Source of the DNA: Mesostigma viride
Taxonomy: Eukaryota > Streptophyta > Mesostigmatophyceae > Mesostigmatales > Mesostigmataceae
Direction of reading: 5' to 3'
Assembly (NCBI GenBank): GCA_009746045.1
Contig: RPFO01000648.1
Span: forward strand, 402,734 to 466,733
DNA: 64,000 bases
Shown here: one piece after another, positions 11,801 through 22,604 of the stretch
How positions within the stretch are numbered: the first letter of the stretch is position 1
Layout: the number at the start of each line of letters is the position of its first letter
Translations under genes and position numbers: made by a program
Notes under the pieces: model-generated
What the model was told of the DNA's origin: nothing
What the model saw: the letters and a program-made list of their open reading frames with translations, nothing else
Databases searched by the model: none

Positions 11801-14800
11801 GCACACGCACAGGCAAGGCAGACGTCACACATGCGCACACACACAGGGAGGCCGTGTCAACACACCGATGGCGGGAGGCAGAGGAACTGCCCAACAATAC
11901 CAGACACAGCCCGGCAGGTAGTACGTGCTAGCAAAGCTAATTACAAGGAATTGTACCCATCCCCTATTGTGGAGCTACCCACCGACGCGGCCCTGATAAG
12001 GAAAGTAGGCACGCCCCTCATGAACAAAGTAGGCACGCCCCTCATGAACAACCTAGAGGACAGCAGGGCATGGCATTCTCCCACAGCTCTGCACGATGTG
12101 CATGTCGCTCCCTGCTATGGAAGATCGCATGCTCCGCCCCTTCACCCATGTCCAAACTGCATGCCGAGCCTCCTACAGATATGGCTGTCCGAAGAATATA
12201 TGATCCAGCAAGCGCAGATTATTAAAAAAAATTGCAGCAATCTGATCGTGTGATTACTACAGGTTCAATACCGAGGAAACCGGCTCCACAATTAATCACG
12301 CTACTCCTCCACAGTAGTGCGCCGCATGCGTGCCACTCCACCATGGTCTGTATCAGGTGCTGCATGCTTGTGATACTGTACCAGGTGCTGCATGCTTGTG
12401 ATACTGTACCAGGTGCTGCATGCTTGTGATACTGTACCAGGTGCTGCATGCTTGTGATACTGTACCAGGTGCTGCATGCTTGTGATACTGTACCAGGTGC
12501 TGCATGCTTGTGATACTGTACCAGGTGCTGCATGCTTGTGATACTGTACCAGGTGCTGCATGCTTGTGATACTGTACCAGGTGCTGCATGCTTGTGATAC
12601 TGTACCAGGTGCTGCATGCTTGTGATACTGTACCAGGTGCTGCATGCTTGTGATACTGTACCAGGTGCTGCATGCTTGTGATACTGTACCAGGTGCTGCA
12701 TGCTTGTGATACTGTACCAGGTGCTGCATGCTTGTGATACTGTACCAGGTGCTGCATGCTTGTGATACTGTACCAGGTGCTGCATGCTTGTGATACTGTA
12801 CCAGGTGCTGCATGCTTGTGATACTGTACCAGGTGCTGCATGCTTGTGATACTGTACCAGGTGCTGCATGCTTGTGATACTGTACCAGGTGCTGCATGCT
12901 TGTGATACTGTACCAGGTGCTGCATGCTTGTGATACTGTACCAGGTGCTGCATGCTTGTGATACTGTACCAGGTGCTGCATGCTTGAGATTACTTGCACA
13001 TCTTGCCCGCTACCCCCTACTAAAGAGTGTAACGATGCAGGCTCTTCCGCGGAGAGCAACTAGTCACGGAGCAGGTCCTCAACTGGTGATGGAACAATCA
13101 CCAGAACAGGTAGAGATAGAGGGGGAGCACCTGGGGTCACTATACGGCGGAGCACCTGGGGTCACTATACGGGGGAGCACCTGGGGTCACTATACGGCGG
13201 AGCACCTGGGGTCACTATCCGGACCCCATGCGGCCACTCACCCGATGAGGTTGACGGTGCCGTCCATGCAGCGCGCCAGCACGGCGGGTCCTTTGCCCAC
13301 CTTGCACCAGCTCTTGCACACCACGCACGTCACCGCGCGCAGCTGGGCGGGGCACGAGGGCTTGGGCAGCAATATCTTGGCGCTGGTGGACAGGCCGCCG
13401 CCCACCGCATCGTACGAGTGAAGTGAGACGTGGCCCTGCAGGGGGGCCACGCGCGAGGGTGGGAGGCAGCCGGGTGGGGCAGAGGGGACAGGGAAGGCAG
13501 GGGGATGGAAGGCAGTTGGGTGGAAGGCTCATGATTGGGAGAGGTGAGGGTGGAAGAGCTGCTGCTTACCCCCCAAGCAAGGGCCAAGGCGGCGGCGATG
13601 ACAATGCAATGCAAGCACCACATTTTTCACTATGAACTAACAGGTGGGCAAAAACTGCTAATGCTGATACTCGCTAGGGCAGCGCAGGCCGGTATCAGAA
13701 TACTTGTGCATTTGCGCATGGCCCAACACTTGTCCACTTGCGCATGGCCCAACACTTGTCCACTTGCGCATGGCCCACTACTGTCCACTTGCGCATGCCC
13801 CAACACTTGTCCACTTGCGCATGGCCCACTACTGTCCACTTGCGCATGGCCCGATACTTGTGCACTTGCGCATGCCCCAACACTTGTCCACTTGCGCATG
13901 GCCCACTACTGTCCACTTGCGCATGGCCCGATACTTGTGCACTTGCGTATGGCCCAAAACTTATTTGCGCATGGCCCAATACTTGTCCACTTGCGCATGG
14001 CCCACTACTGTCCACTTGCGCATGCCCCAACACTTGTCCACTTGCGCATGGCCCACTACTGTCCACTTGCGCATGGCCCGATACTTGTGCACTTGCGCAT
14101 GCCCCAACACTTGTCCACTTGCGCATGGCCCACTACTGTCCACTTGCGCATGGCCCGATACTTGTGCACTTGCGTATGGCCCAAAACTTATTTGCGCATG
14201 GCCCACTACTTGTCCACTTGCGCATGGCCCGATACTTGTGCACTTGCGCATGCCCCAACACTTGTCCACTTGCGCATGGCCCACTACTGTCCACTTGCGC
14301 ATGGCCCGATACTTGTGCACTTGCGTATGGCCCAAAACTTATTTGCGCATGGCCCAATACTTGTCCACTTGCGCATGGCCCGATACTTGTGCACTTGCGC
14401 ATGCCCCAACACTTGTCCACTTGCGCATGCCCCAACACTTGTCCACTTGCGCATGGCCCAACACTTGTCCACTTGCGCATGCCCCAACACTTGTCCACTT
14501 GCGCATGCCCCAACACTTGTCCACTTGCGCATGCCCCAACACTTGTCCACTTGCGCATGCCCCAACACTTGTCCACTTGCGCATGGCCCACTACTGTCCA
14601 CTTGCGCATGGCCCGATACTTGTGCACTTGCGTATGGCCCAAAACTTATTTGCGCATGGCCCAATACTTGTCCACTTGCGCATGGCCCGATACTTGTGCA
14701 CTTGCGCATGCCCCAATACTTGTCCACTTGCGCATGACCCGATACTTGTCCACTTGCGCATGGCCCAACACTTGTCCACTTGCGCATGGCCCAACACTTG

Positions 14801-17800
14801 TCCACTTGCGCATGCCCCAACACTTGTCCACTTGCGCATGCCCCAACACTTGTCCACTTGCGCATGGCCCACTACTGTCCACTTGCGCATGGCCCGATAC
14901 TTGTGCACTTGCGTATGGCCCAAAACTTATTTGCGCATGGCCCAATACTTGTCCACTTGCGCATGGCCCGATACTTGTGCACTTGCGCATGCCCCAACAC
15001 TTGTCCACTTGCGCATGCCCCAACACTTGTCCACTTGCGCATGGCCCAACACTTGTCCACTTGCGCATGCCCCAACACTTGTCCACTTGCGCATGGCCCA
15101 ACACTTGTCCACTTGCGCATGCCCCAACACTTGTCCACTTGCGCATGCCCCAACACTTGTCCACTTGCGCATGGCCCACTACTGTCCACTTGCGCATGGC
15201 CCGATACTTGTGCACTTGCGTATGGCCCAAAACTTATTTGCGCATGGCCCAATACTTGTCCACTTGCGCATGGCCCGATACTTGTGCACTTGCGCATGCC
15301 CCAATACTTGTCCACTTGCGCATGACCCGATACTTGTCCACTTGCGCATGGCCCAAAACTTATTTGCGCATGGCCCAACACTTGTCCACTTGCGCATGCC
15401 CCAACACTTGTCCACTTGCGCATGGCCCACTACTGTCCACTTGCGCATGGCCCGATACTTGTGCACTTGCGTATGGCCCAAAACTTATTTGCGCATGGCC
15501 CAATACTTGTCCACTTGCGCATGGCCCGATACTTGTGCACTTGCGCATGCCCCAATACTTGTCCACTTGCGCATGACCCGATACTTGTGCACTTGCGCAT
15601 GGCCCAAAACTTATTTGCGCATGGCCCAATACTTGTCCACTTGCGCATGGCCCGATACTTGTGCACTTGCGCATGCCCCAATACTTGTCCACTTGCGCAT
15701 GGCCCGATACTTGTGCACTTGCGCATGGCCCAACACTTGTGCACTTGCGCATGGCCCAATACTTTTGCACTTGCGCATGGCCCATGTCTTCTGGGTACCA
15801 ACACAACGCCGATTCGGCCATTGCCGACCCATGAACCCACTGTCACATCCCCGCTGGCGATGCTAGATTGTGCTGACTACTCACCGCCGCATCGCCGCTG
15901 ATGATGTGTTGACTACTCACCGCCACTTCACAGCTGATTATGTGTTGACTACTTACCGCCGCATCGCCACTGATGATGTGCGTGCCCGTGGTGTCCATGT
16001 CGAGTGCGGTGACGGGCGCGCGCATGTTGGTGTGGTTGCCCAGCTCGCGCCCCGTGCTGAAGTTGTACACCTGGTGCACGTCACCAGGCAAGAAACGGCA
16101 CGCAGCACGCAAGGGGATGGCGCACGTCACCAGGCAGGAATGGAACGCGGCACAACGCTAAGGGGATGGCGTACGACACCACAAAAGAACAGCACATAAT
16201 GCAGAGGGGGTGGGGCAAGGCGGCGGGAGGGGATGGCACGCGACAAACCACCAAGAGGGTAGGTGCGGACCCGATGGAGTCCCAAACCAGATCACCGATC
16301 GACAGGAAGACCGAAGCTCGACCGCCAACCGAGAGGAAGAAAGAGGCTCGACCACCAACCGAGAGGAAGAAAGAGGCTCGACCACCAACCGAGAGGAAGA
16401 AAGAGGCTCGACCACCAACCGAGAGGAAGAAAGAGGCTCGACCACCAACCGAGAGGAGGACCGAGGCTCAACCACCAACCGACAGGAAGACCGAGGCTCG
16501 CCCACCAACCGAGAGGAAGACCGAGGCTCAACCACCAACCGAGAGGAAGAAAGAGGCTCGACCACCAACCGAGAGGAAGACCGAGGCTCGACCACCAACC
16601 GTGAGGAAGACCGAGGCTCGACCACCAACCGAGAGGAAGACCGAGGCTCAACCACCAACCGAGAGGAAGAAAGAGGCTCGACCACCAACCGAGAGGAAGA
16701 CCGAGGCTCGACCACCAACCGTGAGGAAGACCGAGGCTCGACCACCAACCGAGAGGAAGACCGAGGCTCGACCACCAACCGAGAGGAACAAAGAGGCTCA
16801 ACCACCAACCGAGAGGAAGACAGAGGCTCGACCACCAACCGAGAGGAAGAACGAGGCTCAACCACCAACCGAGAGGAAGAAAGAGGCTCGACCACCAACC
16901 GAGAGGAAGACCGAGGCTCGACCACCAACCGTGAGGAAGACCGAGGCTCGACCACCAACCGAGAGGAAGACCGAGGCTCGCCCACCAACCGAGAGGAACA
17001 AAGAGGCTCAACCACCAACCGAGAGGAAGACCGAGGCTCGACCACCAACCGAGAGGAAGAAAGAGGCTCGACCACCAACCGAGAGGAAGACCGAGGCTCA
17101 ACCACCAACCGAGAGGAAGACCGAGGCTCGACCACCAACCGAGAGGAAGACCGAGGCTCGACCACCAACCGAGAGGAAGAAAGAGGCTCGACCACCAACC
17201 GAGAGGAAGACAGAGGCTCGACCACCAACCGAGAGGAAGAAAGAGGCTCGACCACCAACCGAGAGGAAGACCGAGGCTCAACCACCAACCGTGAGGAAGA
17301 CCGAGGCTCGACCACCAACCGAGAGGAAGAAAGAGGCTCGACCACCAACCGGGAGGAAGACCGAGGCTCGACCACCAACCGAGAGGAAGACCGAGGCTCG
17401 ACCACCAACCGTGAGGAAGACCGAGGCTCGACCACCAACCGAGAGGAAGAAAGAGGCTTGACCACCAACCGAGAGGAAGAAAGAGGCTCGACCACCAACC
17501 GAGAGGAAGACGGAGGCTCGACCACCAACCGAGAGGAAGGCAGAGGCTCGACCACCAACCGAGAGGAAGAAAGAGGCTCGACCACCAACCGAGAGGAAGA
17601 CAGAGGCTCGACCACCAACCGAGAGGAAGACCGAGGCTCAACCACCAACCGTGAGGAAGACCGAGGCTCGACCACCAACCGAGAGGAAGACCGAGGCTCA
17701 ACCACCAACCGTGAGGAAGACCGAGGCTCGGCCACCAACCGAGAGGAAGACGGAGGCTCGACCACCAACCGAGAGGAAGGCAGAGGCTGAGAGGGATGCT

Positions 17801-20800
17801 GGTCTGATTGCCCGGTAGACCGAGGGCAGGGTGGACCAGGGCGGGGCATCACGCACCAAGTAGCCACCACAATAGACTCTGCATTTGGGACGGATCATAG
17901 TAGCAGCTTAGTGCTACTGTAGCGTATGGCAGCATTCTGCTTTGCGCCGTTCGATGCCTATTCCTAGTCCATTAGTCTCTTGCCCACGGCGCCGCATGCA
18001 TGCTCGAGTGGAAGCACAGAATATAATGAACAAAAACATGGCAACAAGGACGGGATGAAAGATGGGCAGTCAGGGCTACGGGGCCTGCTGGCGCGCTGCC
18101 ACGTGGCGCCCAGAAGGCGCTCCACCTGGCACGTCCCACGTGGCTGATTCTGCGTTTCGCAATCACTGCAAGCGAGCGAATGGGGCTTGCTACAACTTCC
18201 AAGATGTAACCACAGTGGTTTAGCCATGCATGCAGCCGCTTCCTGGATGCAGCCACTGACAATGCCAGCGCCTCAGCCCAGTTTGCTTGCGGTTTCCCGC
18301 GCCTGTGGGTGTATCCTAGTACACGTGCTGGAGCTACCAGTATCCGTCACGCTGAAAAAACAAACTCTATCCACCATGCCACCACCCACGAGGAAGGAAA
18401 ACGTGCAAACTCTATCCACCATGCCACCACCCACGAGGAAGGAAAACGTGCCACTTGTCGCGCGCACTCACCGTGATGGAGCTGTTGTCGCCGCCAACGA
18501 ACATCAGGTTGTTGTTGAGCTGCCGGGGGTCACCCAAATAGACAGCCCACGCGGCAGCAACAGAGCCACAAGCACGCGGGGGATGCGGCGCGCATCCAGC
18601 AGCAGCAGCAGCAGCAGCAGCGATGGGGCGAAATGTGGCAGGATGAGCTCATCGAGCGGACAGCAGGACAAGGTTACCACGTTCTTGGAACAGCTTTATT
18701 CACCTGTCACAGGTTTATTCACGAGCAGGGGACAGGTGTAGGGAGGAGCACAGCCTGGCCCCCGGCATGCGACCGCAGATGGGCGCACACCATCGGGGTC
18801 ACACACCCAGTCGTCCTTGTCTGCTGGCTAGTGGTCGGTGGGAACCAGGTTAGTGCCCATAAGGTAAGCACTTACCCTTGCTTGTAGAATAAGGAAAAAA
18901 GATTTCTGAAAAAACAAGTTTTACTTTTTAGAGGAATATTCTTTCCCACGGCGAGACTCGCAGCCCCTTCCCTCACCATCCCTATCCAGCCTCGCCATCT
19001 TCTCAGCTAACCACGGCCCTCCGTCATCACCCTCCCCTTCCCTCACCTCCCATTCACCTCACCCCCCCCATTCCCTCAACCTCCCTTTCCCTCAACCCCC
19101 CCATTCCCTCAACCCCCCTTTCCCTCAACCCCCATTTCCCTCATCCCCCCCATTCCCTCAACCCCCCCATTCCCTCAAACTCCCCATTCCCTCAACCCCC
19201 CCCATTCCCTCAACCCCCATTTCCCTCACCGGGTGGAATCGGATGGCCATGTATCGAACACCCCCTCCCCGGAAGAAGAGCCGCAGGCACTCGCGCTTGG
19301 CCACATCCCACACGCGCACGGTGCCGTCGAGCGAGCAGGAGGCCAAAAAGGTGTTGGAGAGAGACCAGTCCAAGTCTGGGGGGGGAAGGGGGGAGGCAGA
19401 GGTGGAGGCAGGAGGGGGGGGGCGAAGGGAGGGGGGTGTTTGGGGGGGTGTTTGGGGAACCGTTGGGTGGCGGCAGAACAGGGAAGCCCCCATGCAGCGA
19501 CGTGAGAAAGGGACGGCGTGTGGCAGCCACCGCGCGAAACTTGGCAAGACAACGGGCACCCAGCGGTGCAGGAGGTAGGCGGGCTTGAGCCCATTCCCAT
19601 GCCTCGTTGGCACCAAGTGCTCTTGTGCCAGCAAGTGTTCCATGCCACGGGCAGAGACGGGAGCTCTCATGTCCCTGGTCACTGATGAAGGTTCCTCCTC
19701 AGACACAAAGCAATGCAGTGCAAGTAGGTAATGAAACAATGGTATGCACACCAGTCACCGCCCTGCGCATGTAATGCGCGCACCTGTCACCGCCCTGCGC
19801 ATGTAATGCGCGCACCTGTTACCGCCTTGCTGTGTCCGGGGAAGCGAACAATCTCGGGCGCCTCGTTCAGGGTCACCACCGACACCATGCCGTCCTCCGC
19901 AGCAAACGCAAGCAGGTCCAGCGCCAGGTGGCCAAACCGCACGGTGGTGACTGCCGGCAGTAGTGGGCAATGATGACGACAGAGCAAGGCGTTAGCAACC
20001 GTGGGGTGGGCTGATGTGAGAACAGAAACAAATCCACAGCATCCCTGGGTGAGGCGGTGGCAAGTGGTGGACAAACGCGGGCGAGGCGGTGGCAAGTGGT
20101 GGACAAACGCGGGTGAGGCGGTGGCAAGTGGTGGACAAACGTGGGCGAGGCGGTGGCAAGTGCTGGACAAACGCGGGCGAGCAGGCAGCAAGTGGTGGAC
20201 AAACGTGGGCGAGGCCGTGGCAAGTGGTGGACAAACGTGGGCGAGGCGGTGGCAAGTGCTGGACAAACGTGGGCGAGGCCGTGGCAAGTGGTGGACAAGC
20301 CGATAAGAAGTCTTGATAGAATGATAATGCATAACCAAGAGGGAAGGCATCTGCTTCACAACCTTCTTTCCTCACTCGCTTTAATAAAAAACAAGGCACT
20401 CGATGATCCACCAAATAAACAAATAAACAAAGCACGCGTCCATTCCTCTGCTCACTTGCGGCGCTGCCGTTGTCGGCAAAGATGTGCCCCATGCCCACGA
20501 ACGAGTACGAGGGAGGGGGCCCCAGCATGGAGATTTTCTCCACCTCAATCGGAGGCCGGTCATCGGCGGGCGCGTGGTTGGGCATGCCGCGCGAGCCCTG
20601 CCGCCACTGGTGAGCCAACGCAGGGCGCATCAAAGGGGGCACATGAGCAGCCACGCTCGTCAGCCATCGCTCATCGATACTGTTGCCATTACCCATTCAA
20701 GGGGGGGGCACGAGATCCGCGCGCATGTACATAGCAGTAACCACTGCCGTACCTACAGTAGCCGCATGTGCACGTGGTGGCATGCAACTATACAGATGGA

Positions 20801-22604
20801 CAGTCACACCCACGTAGGGCCATATCCACACCAAGGCCCCACCACACATACGGCCGACAGGCGTGAGCCAAGGCCAGGTGCGCGAGGGGACGGGAAACGA
20901 TGGGCCGGCGAGCTGTGACGGCGAGCAGTGACGGCGAGCCGTGGCGTGATGGCCAGCGTTGCCAAGGGCATCATGGCTGCCTACATAGCCACGGTCAGTA
21001 GAACTGGAACGTGGTTACCAATACAGTCTTTCAGGCAAGGACAAGTGTTTATGGAGCTAGGGATGGGAGCTAAGGATGGGAGCTAGGGATGGCCAGGCAT
21101 ACGCACGTCAAGTTCCAAAGCCCAAGAAAGCCTGCGGGTGTTGAAGAGGGGGAGGAGAAGGGAGGCGAAGGCACATAATGGCCTAGCGCGCGTTGACCTC
21201 ACGACAGTTCGTGCACCCGTCGGTGTCTGCGTGACGATCCTCGTTCTGCTTACTAGCAACCGCCCGACCTCACAGATACCAGCGCGCACCAAGCACATGC
21301 CCGGCCATGCAGAGCTGATCGTGCAAAAACCTAAAGAACAAGCGTGTGTGTGACAAGGCGCACACCACGACCGTGCTAGTAATGGTTGAGGCTTCGCACG
21401 TGCGCCATTACCATGTCAGTAAAGGGAAGTGATTCCTGCATGGCCCCCCTGCCATTGGATGCCTGCCAACCACCAGCACCCTGGTGGAGACCGGAGAGAT
21501 ATGCCGACCCTGCATGCTTGCACCCAGGTACCGACAAGCATGCCCTTATCCACGTTGATGGATGATGAGCTGCACTCACCAGGCCATCGTGCTGGTGGTG
21601 ATCGGCCTTGGAGGGTGACGGCTGAGGGGTCGCGGCAGGCGACACGCTGCATGCAGGGGGTGTGCCGGTGTCGACATGACAAGCAGGGAGAGGGGGGCAT
21701 GGCCACATTAGGAGCAGTGAGAAGATAGAGGGAATGGTGCAGGGGATGGAAGAGTAGGCATATTAAACAACGTTCAAGAAAAATAAAGGAGAGTAGCGGG
21801 TGGAAGAAGAGGGTTGTGTGGATACGGGATAGAAGAAGAAGAGGGTGGAGGGAACACGAGATAGAAGAAGAAGAGGGTGGAGGGAACACGGGATAGAAGA
21901 AGAAGAGGGTGGAGGGAACACGGGATAGAAGAAGAAGAGGGTGGAGGGAACACGGGATAGAAGAAGAAGAGGGTGGAGGGAACACGGGATAGAAGAAGAA
22001 GAGGGTGGAGGGAACACGGGATAGAAGAATAAGAGGGTGGAGGGAACACGGGATAGAAGAAGAAGAGGGTGGAGGGAACACGGGATAGAAGAAGAAGAGG
22101 GTGGAGTGGATAGGGGATAGAAGAACAGGATAAACAGGAATGGGCGACAGAAGAGTAGTGCTGGTAGGTCATTAGGTAAACAACTCTTGCCCCCAGTAGA
22201 CAGCCACATATCCACATACTCTGTTAGCACAGACCAGGGCATATAAAAAGTGCTTTAGTAAGTTTGGTTTAGAAGCACGGGTTGTATTCCCACGAACTGT
22301 TAGTCTATAGATAGAACCGGACAGCCCTCGACTAGATAGTGGGCAGCTGGTGGGGCCAAGCCTGAGCATCAGACACGCAGAGAACATGTTGACAAGGCAA
22401 GCAGGTCAACATTGGCACCTACACGGCGTCGGCGTTGAGTTTTACTCGTTTCTGTTTGAGTTGGTCCCGGATGTAGTACCGGTAGACGGAGTACCGGTTG
22501 TTGTTGCAGAGCCATTCCTGTACACAATTCACCCAGCCAGAAGTAGAAAACTGGGTAAGAGGGCGAAGTTCGCGTTGACATGAAGTCGCGTCATACCAGT
22601 TCAT
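5810..22604 (-). CDS. WDR13: WDR13-type WD40-repeat protein, 11 exons
   Basis: Exons, 5' to 3': 22604-22423, 21646-21580 (tentative), 20606-20456, 19950-19816, 19375-19230, 18519-18472, 16070-15957, 13435-13242, 11754-11639, 10658-10582, 5929-5810. All junctions are GT-AG and the phases agree, giving 449 residues (human WDR13 has 485). The order of family landmarks is kept: an N-terminal Arg/Tyr-rich segment ([19 protein letters not shown]), [13 protein letters not shown], then WD repeats containing [26 protein letters not shown], the diagnostic [45 protein letters not shown], and a last blade [20 protein letters not shown] ending VVIVWKR. Known WDR13 is a mostly nuclear WD40 scaffold; its algal role is unknown. 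Introns make up about 92% of the gene and are full of minisatellites. The N-terminus and exon 2 are the least certain parts. Confidence 0.82.
6385..10370. repeat. 4-kb minisatellite, 20-bp unit, about 199 copies
   Basis: Tandem array of GTTTGGCCACCCGCTACAAT with two frequent variable positions (A/G in CARTG; C/T/G in the ACCnGCT triplet). One unit near 7790 lacks one base, which shifts the register. It lies wholly inside the last intron of the WDR13-type gene (10581-5930). No stop codon occurs in any of the three plus frames, so 1350-codon open frames arise that are not genes. Confidence 0.95.
11330..11465. repeat. CACGCCCTCACA-type minisatellite
   Basis: About ten imperfect copies of a 12-14 bp unit (ACGCCCTCACAC and variants) inside a WDR13-gene intron, between exons at 11639 and 10658. 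Confidence 0.8.
11768..11815. repeat. ACGCAC microsatellite at an exon's 5' edge
   Basis: Run of CGCACA/CGCACACG units on the plus strand just upstream (in gene sense) of the exon that begins at 11754. Confidence 0.7.
12354..12986. repeat. Near-perfect 28-bp minisatellite, about 22.6 copies
   Basis: The unit consists of CAGGTGCTGCATGCTTG followed by TGATACTGTAC. Internal copies appear identical; only the edge units diverge (TATCAGG at the left, TTGAGATT at the right). It lies in the WDR13-gene intron between exons 13242 and 11754. Its uniformity contrasts with the variable 20-bp array in the same gene. Confidence 0.95.
13117..13216. repeat. 25-bp repeat, four copies
   Basis: Four copies of a unit containing GGAGCACCTGGGGTCACTAT, immediately downstream in gene sense of the donor at 13241. 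Confidence 0.85.
13705..15784. repeat. 2.1-kb minisatellite with 25-26 bp units and higher-order structure
   Basis: About 80 copies of CCACTTGCGCATGGCCCAAC plus an ACTTGT linker, with recurring unit types (GGCCC/GCCCC; CAACAC/CGATAC/CTACTG). A shortened marker unit, AAAACTTATTTGCGCATGG, recurs near 13960, 14190, 14335, 14645, 14925, 15235, 15357, 15483 and 15608, which shows blocks of several units being copied together. It lies in the WDR13-gene intron between exons 15957 and 13435. Confidence 0.93.
15871..15978. repeat. Three 36-bp copies of an exon end plus its splice donor
   Basis: The last 22 bases of WDR13-gene exon 16070-15957 together with its donor are present three times in tandem (15871-15906, 15907-15942, 15943-15978). 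On the minus strand each copy ends with GCG or GTGGCG followed by GTAAGT or GTGAGT. The unit length is a multiple of three and the read-through frame has no stop. Confidence 0.9.
16295..17790. repeat. 30-bp minisatellite, about 50 copies
   Basis: The unit contains ACCACCAACCGAGAGGAAGA followed by AAGAGGCTCG or CCGAGGCTCG. It lies in the WDR13-gene intron between exons 18472 and 16070. Because the unit is 10 codons long and carries no stop on either strand, several frames are open across the whole array ([10 protein letters not shown]-type, [10 protein letters not shown]-type and [10 protein letters not shown]-type translations). These are not genes. Confidence 0.93.
18361..18450. repeat. 45-bp tandem duplication
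   Basis: Two copies of a segment containing CTATCCACCATGCCACCACC and GAGGAAGGAAAACGTG, inside the WDR13-gene intron just past the donor at 18471. Confidence 0.85.
19060..19230. repeat. CCCTCAACCCCCCATTC-type repeat
   Basis: About ten imperfect 15-18 bp pyrimidine-rich units on the plus strand. They begin directly at the donor of the WDR13-gene exon 19375-19230. Confidence 0.8.
19749..19828. repeat. 32-bp copies of an exon end plus splice donor
   Basis: The 3' end of WDR13-gene exon 19950-19816 with its donor is repeated downstream. On the minus strand the GCGGTAACAG|GTGCGC junction recurs as GCGGTGACAG|GTGCGC 32 bp later, and again as a degenerate GCGGTGACTGGTGTGC. The unit length is not a multiple of three. 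Confidence 0.85.
20050..20299. repeat. 32-bp minisatellite, about 8 copies
   Basis: Unit containing GGCGGTGGCAAGTGGTGGAC and AAACGTGGGCGA, in the WDR13-gene intron between exons 20456 and 19950. Confidence 0.9.
21800..22130. repeat. 32-bp purine-rich minisatellite, about 10 copies
   Basis: Unit containing GATAGAAGAAGAAGAGGGTG and GAGGGAACACG, in the first intron of the WDR13-type gene. It is strongly purine-biased on the plus strand, so it may form unusual DNA structures; that is inference. Confidence 0.9.

Noticed and set aside
12222-13059. 243-252 codon frames of [19 protein letters not shown] type, and possible CRISPR array
   Set aside because: Perfect 28-bp tandem repeat with no spacers between units, in a eukaryotic intron; neither a protein nor CRISPR.
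13704-15866. 720- and 612-codon repetitive frames and many minus-strand shadows
   Set aside because: Pure translation of the 25-26 bp minisatellite; no non-repetitive domain and located in an intron.
16158-17870. 570-codon minus and 431-526-codon plus frames rich in Arg/Ser or Glu/Arg
   Set aside because: The 30-bp repeat is 10 codons long without stops in several frames on both strands; conflicting strands and intron position argue against coding.
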